A DNA stretch of 64,000 nt from Chitinophagaceae bacterium (GCA_947456805.1 CANGTN010000001.1:168629-232628), one strand, 5' to 3'; shown: positions 9,237 to 17,462, counted from the stretch's first letter. The notes: generated by a model not told the origin, from the sequence alone. Made by a program: numbers and translations.

Positions 9237-9581
9237 TTAGGATTTGTTTTCTTTTCCAAACATCAATATTTCATTTACCTGAACTTCGGTAATGTATTTC
9301 TTATTACCATCTTTATCGTTGTAGCTGCGATTGATGAGTTTTCCCTCAATTGCTACTTCGCTTCCCTTTTGCAAATACTTTTCAGCAATATCGGCAACCT
9401 TGCCCCAGGCAACTAGTGTGTGCCATTGTGTTTCTGTAACTTTTTCGCCTTTGATGTTGCGATAGCTTTCATTTGTGGCTACATTAAAGCGCGCTACTTT
9501 TTTACCTCCGTCTAAGGTTTTTACTTCCGGGTTATTACCTAGGTTACCAATCAATTGAACTTTGTTTTTTAATGCGTACAT
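9237..9581 (-). CDS. ssb: Single-stranded DNA-binding protein, short form
   Basis: 114 residues forming one OB-fold: KNKVQLIGNLGNNPEVK, then ARFNVATNESY, then TQWHTLVAWGKVADIAEKY and GSEVAIEGKL. It binds single-stranded DNA in replication, recombination or repair. Canonical SSBs are longer and end in a flexible tail with an acidic DDDIPF-like tip. This one stops right after the fold (LMFGKENKS), so it cannot recruit partners through that tip and is probably an accessory SSB. A strong terminator follows. A CATCTTTG promoter-like box is visible upstream on the minus strand near 9681-9688. Confidence 0.92.
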   Translation of the reverse strand: MYALKNKVQLIGNLGNNPEVKTLDGGKKVARFNVATNESYRNIKGEKVTETQWHTLVAWGKVADIAEKYLQKGSEVAIEGKLINRSYNDKDGNKKYITEVQVNEILMFGKENKS

Positions 9582-9842
9582 GGTTTTTAAGTTTGTGCAG
9601 TGTTTGTTTTTTTAACTGCGGTGATTAATTTATTTCAATCAAATTTTTCGGCGACGTCTTACCGATTGTTTGACAGGGCAAAGATGCTATTGCGAAAAGG
9701 GGAGAGTCGGTTTTTACCCGTTTACTTGTGATGTTAAGCGATTATAAGCGTTTAAAACCGGATAATTATCTTGTCTTGATTCCCTGAAACGCTTTGCTAT
9801 TCATTAATAGGATAAAAATTATTAATTTTAAAAAAATTTTAC

Positions 9843-10214
9843 ATGGAAAACAAAAACTGCCTTGCGTGTAATAAAATATTGAAAGGAAGAATTGATAAAA
9901 AATTTTGCGATGATTATTGCCGCAATAATTACAACAATTTGCAAAAGAGCAAAAACCAAAATAGTGCGTATGTAAAAAACATCAATAACACATTGCTGAA
10001 GAACCGAAATATTTTAGAAAATATATTACCCGAAACGGAAGAGATGGTGAAAATACCGCAACAAAAATTACTGGATAAGGGCTTTGTATTTAAATACCAC
10101 ACCCACACTTATAAAAACAAAAAAGAGCAAGTGTATTTTTTTTGTTACGACTATGGTTATTTGCCATTGGAAAACTATTGGCTGTTGGTGGTAAAAAGGA
10201 AAGAGGAGAAGTAG
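9843..10214 (+). CDS. Small zinc-ribbon protein, function unknown
   Basis: 123 residues. The N-terminus has a CLACNKIL knuckle followed by KKFCDDYCRNNYNN, giving a C-x2-C ... C-x3-C zinc-binding pattern like the zinc ribbon fused to many DUF2116-like proteins. The middle is polar and Asn/Lys rich. The C-terminal half (HTHTYKNKKEQVYFFCYDYGYLPLENYWLLVV) is conserved-looking but I do not recognise a family function. It is divergent from ssb across a 261-bp gap. The zinc site suggests nucleic-acid or protein binding, which is inference. Confidence 0.75.
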   Translation: MENKNCLACNKILKGRIDKKFCDDYCRNNYNNLQKSKNQNSAYVKNINNTLLKNRNILENILPETEEMVKIPQQKLLDKGFVFKYHTHTYKNKKEQVYFFCYDYGYLPLENYWLLVVKRKEEK

Positions 10215-10262
10215 AAATTGATACAACCATATAAGTGTATTTAAAAATTTATCATAAACAAC

Positions 10263-10270
10263 TACATTTG
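10263..10270 (+). promoter_or_regulatory. Probable -7 element of the esterase gene
   Basis: TACATTTG fits the Bacteroidota TAnnTTTG -7 consensus, 93 bp before the start codon. It sits next to a 9-bp inverted repeat (AGTGTATTT at 10234-10242, AAATACACT at 10272-10280) that brackets it and could be an operator. The -33 TTTG is not obvious. Confidence 0.4.
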
Positions 10271-10362
10271 AAAATACACTATTGATAGTACTTGGAAAAC
10301 TAGTTATTTATAAGGTTAATATTCCAACAAACAACAATCGCTTTTCATTAAAAAGATATCCA

Positions 10363-11187
10363 ATGCTTTTAAAAAAAAATTTTGCGCTTTTCTTTTTGCT
10401 TGTTTTTCAAGTTTCTATTTGCTTAGCGCAAAAAAAATTTTTATACAAACAAATAGATACCACTAAATTATTTGTAGAAGTTTATTATCCCGAAAAGAAA
10501 GAATCATCAGTAGCTCATCCTGCAATTGTTTTTTTTTTTGGAGGCGGTTGGGTTGGTGGCGATAAATCTCAATTTGTAAACCATGCTAACTATTTTTCTA
10601 AAAGAGGTTTAACCTGTTTTTTGGTTGATTATAGAATAAAAAGCAACAACAATACAACACCTTTTGAATCGCTTAAAGATGCTAAATCTGCAATAAGATT
10701 TATCAGAAAAAATGCAACATCCTTTGGAATAGATGCAACAAAAATAGTTGCTTCCGGAGGATCGGCGGGTGGGCATCTTGCAGCTGCTACTGCATTAACG
10801 AATAGTTGTTTTGAAAATACTGACGATTTGATGGTTAGTTGTATTCCAAATGCTTTGGTATTGTTTAACCCAGTAATTGACAATGGTCCAGGTGGTTATG
10901 GATTTGAAAAAATTGGAGAAGCGTATACATATTTTTCTCCGCTTCATAATATTAAAACAGGGGCTCCTCCTACGATTATTTTTCTTGGTACAAAGGACAA
11001 GCACATTCCTGTTGAAACTGCAGTATTGTATAAAAAAGAAATGGAAAAAGTAAATAGCAGGTGCGATTTGAAATTATATGAAGGTGCAGGACATGGATTC
11101 TTTAATTTTAAGAATACAGAGTACTATGCAAAAACAATTCACGATGCTGATGAATTTTTGGTTTCTCTTGCTTACTTAAAAAAATAA
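10363..11187 (+). CDS. Secreted alpha/beta hydrolase (esterase/lipase, BD-FAE type)
   Basis: 274 residues from ATG 10363, chosen because it opens a clear signal peptide (LLKKNFALFFLLVFQVSICLAQ); the longer in-frame extension from 10282 is not signal-like. The oxyanion loop is FFFGGGWVGG, the nucleophile elbow GGSAGGHL (Ser near 133), the acid GTKDKHIP and the His GAGHGFFN. These enzymes hydrolyse acetyl or feruloyl esters or short acyl esters. It is periplasmic or outer-membrane associated. A run of 11 T at 10529-10539 encodes part of the Phe stretch before the oxyanion loop. The broken gene at 3-869 is a relative with the same catalytic layout. Confidence 0.88.
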   Translation: MLLKKNFALFFLLVFQVSICLAQKKFLYKQIDTTKLFVEVYYPEKKESSVAHPAIVFFFGGGWVGGDKSQFVNHANYFSKRGLTCFLVDYRIKSNNNTTPFESLKDAKSAIRFIRKNATSFGIDATKIVASGGSAGGHLAAATALTNSCFENTDDLMVSCIPNALVLFNPVIDNGPGGYGFEKIGEAYTYFSPLHNIKTGAPPTIIFLGTKDKHIPVETAVLYKKEMEKVNSRCDLKLYEGAGHGFFNFKNTEYYAKTIHDADEFLVSLAYLKK

Positions 11188-11249
11188 TTATTGCAATTGG
11201 GTGTGTTGGTATAAAGAACTTTTTAAATCCTCGCTTTGAGTAGACACAC

Positions 11250-11288
11250 TAAGTCGGTCTATTCGTTTACTAATCTCTGATTTGTATT
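11250..11288 (+). repeat. Dispersed hairpin repeat, copy B
   Basis: A hairpin with TAGAC/GTCTA arms is followed by TTCG and the 14-mer CTCTGATTTGTATT at 11275-11288, matching copy A at 2005-2056. Unlike copy A, it is followed by an intact promoter at 11317-11348. Confidence 0.5.
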
Positions 11289-11316
11289 ATAAACATCGAA
11301 ACGAAATAAAAGCCCT

Positions 11317-11348
11317 TTTGATGATTTATAATTATATAACTATATTTG
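11317..11348 (+). promoter_or_regulatory. Strong Bacteroidota-type promoter ahead of the cassette region
   Basis: A -33 TTTG at 11317-11320 and a -7 TATATTTG at 11341-11348, separated by 20 bp, match the sigma-ABfr consensus. It points into the cassette-like region, in a position comparable to the outward promoter of an integron. Confidence 0.6.
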
Positions 11349-11350
11349 AA

Positions 11351-11436
11351 AAATACGCTACTAAGTAGCGCATATACACCCAAAAATGGGTGGATAGACG
11401 AATATTTATAGCGCATATATACAAGTTAGCTGCAAG
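11351..11436 (+). other. Left cassette-like boundary element
   Basis: Non-coding. It holds the hairpin CGCTACTAAGTAGCG, a second hairpin CACCCA-aaaa-TGGGTG and a direct repeat TAGCGCATATA (11366 and 11409). It ends in GTTAGCTGCAAG at 11425-11436, which resembles the ends of the elements at 11991-12129 and 15412-15566. No gene is visible in the whole 11188-11468 gap. Confidence 0.5.
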
Positions 11437-11468
11437 TGTAAAAGCTGTCGATAAATAAAAACAGAAAA

Positions 11469-11984
11469 ATGACTAAAAAAGATTTAATAAAACGGTTGAA
11501 TAAAACTTACCTAATGGAAAGATCGCATGCATTTATTACTTTTCCTGCGATTACGGTTTATCTGCTTTTTACAAACTCCCCACTTGATATTGTTTTTCTT
11601 TTATACGGATTGATTCTCTGCATTTATATTTTGCTTCAAGGACAACATTATTTTAAGTTAAAACTGCAAAGTCTAAAAGGAGTAACATTTGACCAAAACA
11701 AGAGTCTAATATTTTTTAGAAAATCAAAGAAACTCAATCTGATTTTTATAGTTCTGATCCCTTTTGTATTTATTCTTCAGCTTTTTCTTAATAATTGGAC
11801 TATAAAAACTGAGAATTTGATTTATTGGGCAATCATAGCAAACGTTTTTGGCATACTTGAACACATCAATTATTACAACAGACAACTCATGATTGATAAT
11901 TCATCCGATCTTAACTATGTAATTAAAAACAGAAAACTGAAAATTGCAAGCTTAGCAAAGGATTTATTGGAAAATGAAATTTAA
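11469..11984 (+). CDS. Small multi-pass membrane protein, function unknown (intact copy)
   Basis: 171 residues with hydrophobic segments near residues 20-55 and 85-130, two paired hairpins in the membrane, and a basic cytoplasmic linker (FFRKSKKLN). Conserved-looking landmarks are RSHAFITFPAITVYLLFTN, LLQGQHYFKLKL, LEHINYYNRQLM and the tail KLKIASLAKDLLENE. I do not know a function. It is the intact paralog of the decayed gene at 15597-16086, and both follow a GTTA-C-GCAAG boundary and a shared ATAAATAAAAAC leader, which suggests it travels as a cassette. Confidence 0.8.
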   Translation: MTKKDLIKRLNKTYLMERSHAFITFPAITVYLLFTNSPLDIVFLLYGLILCIYILLQGQHYFKLKLQSLKGVTFDQNKSLIFFRKSKKLNLIFIVLIPFVFILQLFLNNWTIKTENLIYWAIIANVFGILEHINYYNRQLMIDNSSDLNYVIKNRKLKIASLAKDLLENEI

Positions 11985-11990
11985 CAACCA

Positions 11991-12129
11991 GCAGCTAACA
12001 GCAGTTTGGCAAAATGGCGGGTTCAGTGCTAAATTGAACATTCGGAATTCTAATAAACTATAGTGCTAAATTGAAAGTAAGTGCTTCTAAATCCGCCACT
12101 TCGCCAAGCTGCAAAACGTTACCAGCAAG
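11991..12129 (+). other. AttC-like imperfect-palindrome element A
   Basis: Left arm 12001-12023 (GCAGTTTGGC AAAATGGCGG) is nearly complementary to the right arm 12089-12112 (CCGCCACTTCGCCAAGCTGC), with scattered mismatches as in attC sites. GCTAAC at the left end faces GTTACC at the right end. The centre repeats AGTGCTAAATTGAA (12025 and 12062). The last 23 bases (12107-12129, ending GTTACCAGCAAG) are identical to 15544-15566. The rest of the gap to 12360 has no gene I can support; a weak -7 element TATCTTTA lies near 12346. Confidence 0.6.
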
Positions 12130-12360
12130 CGTAAAAAGACACCGACACAGCAGACAACGACCCTACAGACTGAAAAAAACGTTTTACAAAACTTGACAAA
12201 TGAACAGGACTTTTAAAACATACAGTTGGACAGCAGTTAAGCCGACACTCAATGCCTACCCTTCTGTATTTTTTATTTTCCCCAACGCACTTTTTTTAAT
12301 TCAATTTTTAGCCAACCCACAGGTTAGATTTTCGGAAACAAATTATATCTTTACAGAGCA

Positions 12361-12708
12361 ATGAAATTATTGACATTCATATTAGCGACTTTTATTCTGT
12401 TCCTTGCTGTTAAGCCGGGGATTGATTTGCTTTCATTGCAGGCAGACACCGAACAAACTTGTTGTGGCGGACAATGCACCCAAACTTCTGACAATGATAA
12501 ATCACAAGACCAAAATCAAGACAACGACTGTGGCGGAAAATCCTGTAACCCTTTTCAGGTTTGCAGTTCTTGTGTTTTAGTTTGTTTCAATATACCATTA
12601 ATCAGTATTCCTAAACCTACAGTTTTCTCAGACAAAGGATTTACATACCAATCAACTTTTTCATCACAATTTGCTCCTGAATTTTGGCAACCGCCAAAAA
12701 TTGTTTAA
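12361..12708 (+). CDS. Small Cys-rich exported protein, DUF6660-like, of a heavy-metal module
   Basis: 115 residues with an N-terminal hydrophobic segment (KLLTFILATFILFLAV) acting as signal or anchor. A Cys-rich stretch follows (TCCGGQCTQ, then DCGGKSCNPFQVCSSCVLVC), about nine cysteines in total, and then a Pro/Phe-rich C-terminus. Small proteins of this shape sit next to HMA-domain proteins and TonB receptors in many Bacteroidota. The DUF6660 label is from memory of that context and should be checked. Metal binding in the periplasm is inferred from the cysteines. It is first in an apparent three-gene unit. Confidence 0.75.
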   Translation: MKLLTFILATFILFLAVKPGIDLLSLQADTEQTCCGGQCTQTSDNDKSQDQNQDNDCGGKSCNPFQVCSSCVLVCFNIPLISIPKPTVFSDKGFTYQSTFSSQFAPEFWQPPKIV

Positions 12709-12783
12709 CAACCCTATTGGACTTTGCACCTAGAATTTTTACGAGCAACAGCTCTTATTGTTAAACAATTAAAATCAGAAAAA

Positions 12784-13122
12784 ATGAAATTTATAAAATC
12801 ATTCGTTTTGGCTATCATCGTATTGACAGCAAACAGTGCGTTTTTGCAAACAACAACTACTAGTCAAACAACGGACAGTTTGAAAACTGCAACCGTAAAA
12901 GTTAAGGGTATCACCTGTTCAATGGACTTAAAAATGATTTCCGCTAATTTGGGAAAAGTAAAAGGCGTGAGCAGTTGCAAAGCAGGAAAACAAGGAACAA
13001 CCACAACCTTTGAAGTAAAATACAATCCTGCATCAGTAACAGAAAAGGAAATTTTTGCAGCAATTGAAAATACGGGCAGTTGCGAAAATCCTGACGAAAG
13101 ACCATACAAAATAAAACAGTAA
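12784..13122 (+). CDS. Exported heavy-metal-associated (HMA) domain protein, MerP-like
   Basis: 112 residues. The ATG at 12784 opens a signal peptide (MKFIKSFVLAIIVLTANSAF); the upstream in-frame extension is not used in my call. The HMA fold follows: ATVKVKGITCSMDLKMI, GVSSCKAGKQ and a last strand with YNPASVTEKEIFAAIE. The canonical metal site is GMTCxxC; here the second Cys is Leu (TCSMDL) and other cysteines lie at GVSSC and GSC, so metal coordination must differ. It likely binds Cu, Zn or Hg in the periplasm and passes it to, or receives it from, the TonB receptor downstream. Confidence 0.85.
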   Translation: MKFIKSFVLAIIVLTANSAFLQTTTTSQTTDSLKTATVKVKGITCSMDLKMISANLGKVKGVSSCKAGKQGTTTTFEVKYNPASVTEKEIFAAIENTGSCENPDERPYKIKQ

Positions 13123-13129
13123 ATCATTT

Positions 13130-13166
13130 GTAGTGCAGGGCTTTGAAAATGCCCTGCACTACTTTT
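13130..13166 (+). terminator. Intra-operon terminator or attenuator between HMA gene and TonB receptor
   Basis: A perfect 12-bp GC-rich stem (GTAGTGCAGGGC / GCCCTGCACTAC) with a 9-nt loop is followed by TTTTAAAA. It starts 8 bp after the HMA stop and ends 14 bp before the receptor start codon, so read-through or RNA processing would set receptor expression. Confidence 0.75.
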
Positions 13167-13179
13167 AAAAATCAAGACA

Positions 13180-15411
13180 ATGAAAAAATATATCTTCATT
13201 GTTGGTTTACTGTTTCCATTAGGCATTTCGGCTCAAAATATTTTAGGAAAAGTAACCAACGACAAAAAAGCACCGCTAATTGGTGCAAGCATTTATTGGC
13301 TTGGCACTTCCATTGGCGTAACCTCTGGAAGCAAAGGAGAGTTTGAAATTTCCGTTAAAGATATTTCAAATAAAAAACTCATTGCAAGTTATGTTGGGCA
13401 TTCATCAGACACGATTGATATTATCAGTCAAACCTTTGTTGAGTTCCGCTTGCAGGAAACAAAAACACTTAATGAAGTGGTTGTTCAAGGACAACGAGAC
13501 GGAGTAATTATTTCAGACATCAAGCCAATAAAGACCGAGCAAATCACACAAACAGAACTTGGGAAAGCTGCTTGTTGCGACCTTGCAGGTTGTTTTGAAA
13601 CGCAAACCACCGTGCAACCTCAAACGACCAATGTAATTACGAACTCAAAAGAGTTACGGATTTTGGGTTTATCGGGCGTTTACAATCAGGTGTTGATTGA
13701 CGGCTTTCCAATGACTCAAGGTTTGTCGTACACTTATGGCATCAGCAGTATTCCAGGCACATTGGTTGACAATATCTATGTTTCAAAAGGTGCAAACAGC
13801 GTATTACAAGGTTATGAAAGCATCAGCGGACAAATAAATGTTGAGACAAAAGAACCCGACAAAACAGACCGCTTGTTACTCAATGCTTATATGAACAATT
13901 TTTCAGAGAAACATTTTAATGCCAACTGTGCTTTCATGCAAGGCAAATGGAGCAACTTAACAGCGTTTCATACGGTCCAACCAGCCAATAAAATTGATAG
14001 AGATAATGATAATTTTATTGACTTGCCATTGCTTACCCGTTATATGATTTATAATAAATGGAAATACGGTAATGAAAAAGAATGGGGCTGGAACAGCAGA
14101 ATTGGTTTACGTTTTTTTAACGAACAACGAATTGGCGGACAAACTTTTTTCAATGCCGAAAGCGACAAGGGAAGCACCAGTGTTTACGGACAAAGTGTAA
14201 ATATTAACCAACCTGAAATTTGGACGAAAACAGGTTATCGCATAAACGACAAACACAATATTGTTCTGTTTGCTTCGGCTTTTCATCAACAGCAAAACTC
14301 CTATTTCGGAACAGTAAAATACAACGCACAGCAAACCAATTTTTACGGTAACATTCAGTATGAACTGAATTATGGCAAAAACGAATTAAAAACAGGAATT
14401 AGTTACCGTCATTTGAACTTGAATGAAGATATTACATTTACCGACACATTTTTGCAACGGACTTATGCAGGAAATTATCAACGATTGGAAAACATTCCCG
14501 GACTTTTTGCCGAAAATACAATGCGAATTTTCAATAATAAACTTACTTGGATTGCAGGAGTGCGGGGCGACAATCACAACCAATTTGGTTTTCAGTTTAC
14601 ACCAAGAACACTATTGAAATATGATATTACACCCAAAACTATTGTTCGGGCAAATGTTGGAACAGGTTGGAGAACTGTAAACTTATTCAGTGAAAACATC
14701 GGATTGCTTGTTAGTTCAAGAGACATCATTTTTAGCGATCAATTACAACCCGAAAAGGCTGTAAATTTTGGCGTTAACTTGACACAAAAATTTGAAACAA
14801 AAAACAATAACTTATCAGGTTATTTTAGTGCGGACTATTACCGAACAGATTTTCAAAATCAAATTTTTCCAGATTACGACACTGACCCTACTAAGGCAAT
14901 CATTAAAAATTTCACAGGAACAAGTATAAGCAATGGTTTTCAGGCAGAGTTGTATTTGAAAATTTACAGACGCTTTGAACTGAAAACAGGATATAATTTT
15001 TTGGATGTCTATAGAGCAATTGGCGAAACCAAACAGCTATTGCCGTTCAATCCAATGCACAAATTAATAACAACTTTCAGTTACAAACTATTGTCGAATA
15101 AATTCCACTTTGATATGAATGTGCATTGGTATGGAGAACAGCGTTTACCCGACACTAAATCAAACCCGATAGAATTTCAACGACCTGACTTTTCACAACC
15201 TTACACAATCGTAAATGCACAGTTCACTTACAATCTTAAGAAATTTGAAGTGTATGCGGGCTGCGAAAACATTTTTGACTTTCGACAAAAACAACCGATA
15301 ATCAGTTGGCAAAACCCGTTCAGTCCATACTTTGACACATCTTCCGTTTGGGGTCCGACACGGGGAAAAGAAATTTATGCAGGTGTAAGGTTTAAGTTGA
15401 AAAAAGAATAA
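13180..15411 (+). CDS. TonB-dependent outer-membrane receptor, probably for a metal
   Basis: 743 residues: signal peptide (MKKYIFIVGLLFPLGISAQ), a CarboxypepD-regulatory-like domain (residues 20-95, NILGKVTNDKKAPLIGAS), then a plug and a 22-strand-type beta-barrel ending in an aromatic strand (EIYAGVRFKLKKE). The plug has an unusual cysteine group, GKAACCDLAGCFET (near 128-141), ahead of RILGLSGVYNQVLIDG. That Cys cluster and the upstream HMA and Cys-rich genes point to import or sensing of a soft metal such as copper or zinc rather than a glycan; no SusD-like partner is present. The gene is followed by a cassette-boundary element. Confidence 0.92.
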   Translation: MKKYIFIVGLLFPLGISAQNILGKVTNDKKAPLIGASIYWLGTSIGVTSGSKGEFEISVKDISNKKLIASYVGHSSDTIDIISQTFVEFRLQETKTLNEVVVQGQRDGVIISDIKPIKTEQITQTELGKAACCDLAGCFETQTTVQPQTTNVITNSKELRILGLSGVYNQVLIDGFPMTQGLSYTYGISSIPGTLVDNIYVSKGANSVLQGYESISGQINVETKEPDKTDRLLLNAYMNNFSEKHFNANCAFMQGKWSNLTAFHTVQPANKIDRDNDNFIDLPLLTRYMIYNKWKYGNEKEWGWNSRIGLRFFNEQRIGGQTFFNAESDKGSTSVYGQSVNINQPEIWTKTGYRINDKHNIVLFASAFHQQQNSYFGTVKYNAQQTNFYGNIQYELNYGKNELKTGISYRHLNLNEDITFTDTFLQRTYAGNYQRLENIPGLFAENTMRIFNNKLTWIAGVRGDNHNQFGFQFTPRTLLKYDITPKTIVRANVGTGWRTVNLFSENIGLLVSSRDIIFSDQLQPEKAVNFGVNLTQKFETKNNNLSGYFSADYYRTDFQNQIFPDYDTDPTKAIIKNFTGTSISNGFQAELYLKIYRRFELKTGYNFLDVYRAIGETKQLLPFNPMHKLITTFSYKLLSNKFHFDMNVHWYGEQRLPDTKSNPIEFQRPDFSQPYTIVNAQFTYNLKKFEVYAGCENIFDFRQKQPIISWQNPFSPYFDTSSVWGPTRGKEIYAGVRFKLKKE

Positions 15412-15566
15412 CTCGCCCTAAAAGCAAGCACATTCCACAGCAACGCAAAACCGCGGGGTTTCGTGTTCCAAAGACAGTTTTGTAGGTAATCAAACATTAG
15501 TTTTTCAAATCAAGCTTTGTGGTAAAAGTCCCGCCCTTCGGGTAGCTGCAAAACGTTACCAGCAAG
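15412..15566 (+). other. AttC-like hairpin element B
   Basis: A non-coding element following the receptor gene. It contains GC-rich opposing arms (CCGCGGGGTTTCG near 15452 and CCCGCCCTTCGGG near 15531) and a different body from element A. Its final 23 bases (15544-15566, ending GTTACCAGCAAG) are identical to the end of element A, as expected for recombination sites with a conserved edge and variable interior. Confidence 0.55.
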
Positions 15567-15596
15567 TATTTATCGCCAATAAATAAAAACTTAAAA

Positions 15597-16086
15597 ATGA
15601 GTAAAAAGAATTAATTAAACGTTTGAATTGGTATTATCCAATGGAAAGAATGCACGCATTCATTACTTTCCCATTAATAACAGTTTATTTGATTTATACT
15701 AATTCTTTATCTGACATACTTTTTCTTCTCTATGGTTTGATTATTTGTATTTTTATATTGTTTCAAGGACAACATTATTGGAAACTCAAACTTAATAGGT
15801 TTACCGGAAAGTCATTTGACCAGAAAAAGAATCTAACATTTTTTAGAAAATCAAAAAGGATCAATCTTATTATTATTGGTTTAATATCCTTAATAATTGG
15901 ACTATAAAAAAAGAGAATTTATTGTTTTGGGGTATTGTAACAATTATTTTTGGTGTTCTTGAGCACGTCAATTATTACAATAGGCAACTTATGATAGACA
16001 ATACTTCAGATATTAACTATTTAATTAGAAAAAGAAAATTAAAAATTGCAATTGTAGCTAAGGGCTTATCGGAAAAAGAAAATTAA
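15597..16086 (+). pseudogene. Decayed paralog of the membrane protein at 11469
   Basis: ATG 15597 is followed after four codons by a frame change: loss of one A in a run gives AAT TAA, while the next frame reads ELIKRLNWYYPMERMHAFI, matching the intact copy (LIKRLNKTYLMERSHAFI). A second lesion near 15885 removes about nine codons and shifts frame again. The correct frame resumes as LNNWTIKKENLLFWG and runs to LEHVNYYNRQLMIDN and a TAA at 16084. Identity to the intact copy is high along the whole length. The protein is certainly not made intact. Confidence 0.85.
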
Positions 16087-16111
16087 AAATGAGCCGCCAA
16101 CCGTTAATCAC

Positions 16112-16375
16112 ATGAAAAATAAAAGACTCGTCTTTATCATTATTTTCATAGCAATTTTTTTATCAATTCCATTGATTGCTATGCAATTTACCAATGCCGT
16201 ACAATGGACTTTGTTTGATTTTTTGGTTGCCGCCGTTTTACTTTTCAGTACAGGTTTGGTTTGTGAACTAGTACTGCGTAAGGTGAAAAAAAATAAACAG
16301 CGTTTTATAATTTGCTTTGTTGTAATTGCTTTACTAACAATAATTTGGGTAGAACTGGCTGCTGGAATTTTTTAA
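16112..16375 (+). CDS. Small three-helix membrane protein, function unknown
   Basis: 87 residues with three hydrophobic helices (about 5-25, 33-55 and 64-86) separated by a basic loop (RKVKKNKQR). It starts at ATG 16112, shortly after the pseudogene and a GTTAATC sequence that may be the right edge of the cassette-like region. No enzymatic motif is present. Similar small proteins occur widely in Bacteroidota, but I cannot assign a role. Confidence 0.7.
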   Translation: MKNKRLVFIIIFIAIFLSIPLIAMQFTNAVQWTLFDFLVAAVLLFSTGLVCELVLRKVKKNKQRFIICFVVIALLTIIWVELAAGIF

Positions 16376-16454
16376 AATTATAAAATAGATACTAGCATTA
16401 TTTAAACGTCAATTTTTTCTTGATAAAATTTCTCTTCTTTTTCATTAGCAAACA

Positions 16455-17462
16455 TTACACTATCAACCCAGCTTTCTTACTTATTTCCATCATTCTTGTA
16501 ATCGGTTGTAAAGCTGCTTGTCTTAAATTTTCATCCATTATTAATTCTGGTTGCTCGTATTGCATGCACACATAAATTTTTTCGAGGGTATTCAGCTTCA
16601 TATGCGGACAATCGTTGCAAGCGCAGGAATTGGTAGGTGGCGCTGGAATAAAGGTCTTGTTGGGGCTTAATTGCTGCATTTTGTGCAATATGCCGGTTTC
16701 GGTGCCTACAATAAAAGTATTTGCATTGTTTTGGCTGCTGTATTTTAATAATTGGGTGGTGCTTCCAATAAAATCGGCAATATTTAAAACAGCATCTTCA
16801 CATTCGGGATGTGCAATAAACTTTGCTTCGGGATGTCGAACTTTTAACTGCAGAATTTTTTGCAGGCTAAAAATTTCGTGTACCATACAGGCTCCATTCC
16901 ATAACAACATTTCTCTTCCTGTTTTTTTATTCAAATAAGCGCCTAAATTTTTATCGGGTGCAAATAGGATGGGCTGATTTGTTGGAATACTGTTGATAAT
17001 TGCTTCGGCATTGCCGCTTGTACAAATAATATCGCTCAAGGCTTTTATTTCGGCAGAGCAATTGATATAACTTACCACCAAATGATCGGGATGTTTAGCT
17101 TTGAATGCTTTGAATAATTCTGCCGGTGCACTGTCTGCCAAACTGCATCCTGCTTTTAAATCGGGTAATAATACTTTGGTATTTGGATTTAATATTTTGG
17201 CTGTTTCAGCCATAAAGTGTACTCCGGCAAACACAATTATTTCGGCATCTGTTTCTGCGGCTTTTTGTGCAAGTCCCAAACTATCGCCAATATAATCTGC
17301 TACATCCTGTATATCGGGCTCCTGATAATAATGCGCAAGCACAATCATTTTTTTTTGTTTCTTTAAATCATTAATTGCTTCAAACAAATCTAATGTTGGA
17401 GGTACATCAATATCTAAAAAACCTTTTTCTAAAATTTTCAATTGTGGATTGTTAATAATCAT
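16455..17462 (-). CDS. nadA: Quinolinate synthase NadA
   Basis: 335 residues. It condenses iminoaspartate with dihydroxyacetone phosphate to form quinolinate in de novo NAD synthesis, using a [4Fe-4S] cluster. Landmarks are [42 protein letters not shown] with a cluster Cys, GNAEAII, HPEC and the C-terminal [14 protein letters not shown]. The partner nadB and nadC genes are not in the window, although nadD (25303) is. It is transcribed divergently from the foldase gene across a 563-bp AT-rich gap that has origin-like features. Start ATG 17462. Confidence 0.96.
   Translation of the reverse strand: MIINNPQLKILEKGFLDIDVPPTLDLFEAINDLKKQKKMIVLAHYYQEPDIQDVADYIGDSLGLAQKAAETDAEIIVFAGVHFMAETAKILNPNTKVLLPDLKAGCSLADSAPAELFKAFKAKHPDHLVVSYINCSAEIKALSDIICTSGNAEAIINSIPTNQPILFAPDKNLGAYLNKKTGREMLLWNGACMVHEIFSLQKILQLKVRHPEAKFIAHPECEDAVLNIADFIGSTTQLLKYSSQNNANTFIVGTETGILHKMQQLSPNKTFIPAPPTNSCACNDCPHMKLNTLEKIYVCMQYEQPELIMDENLRQAALQPITRMMEISKKAGLIV

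Noticed and set aside
12864..13226. Long minus-strand frame across the HMA gene
   Set aside because: The plus-strand HMA gene has a signal peptide and domain motifs; this is its antisense shadow.
11351..16100. Classical integron with intI and GTTRRRY attC sites
   Set aside because: No integrase gene in the window and the core-site bases deviate from the consensus.
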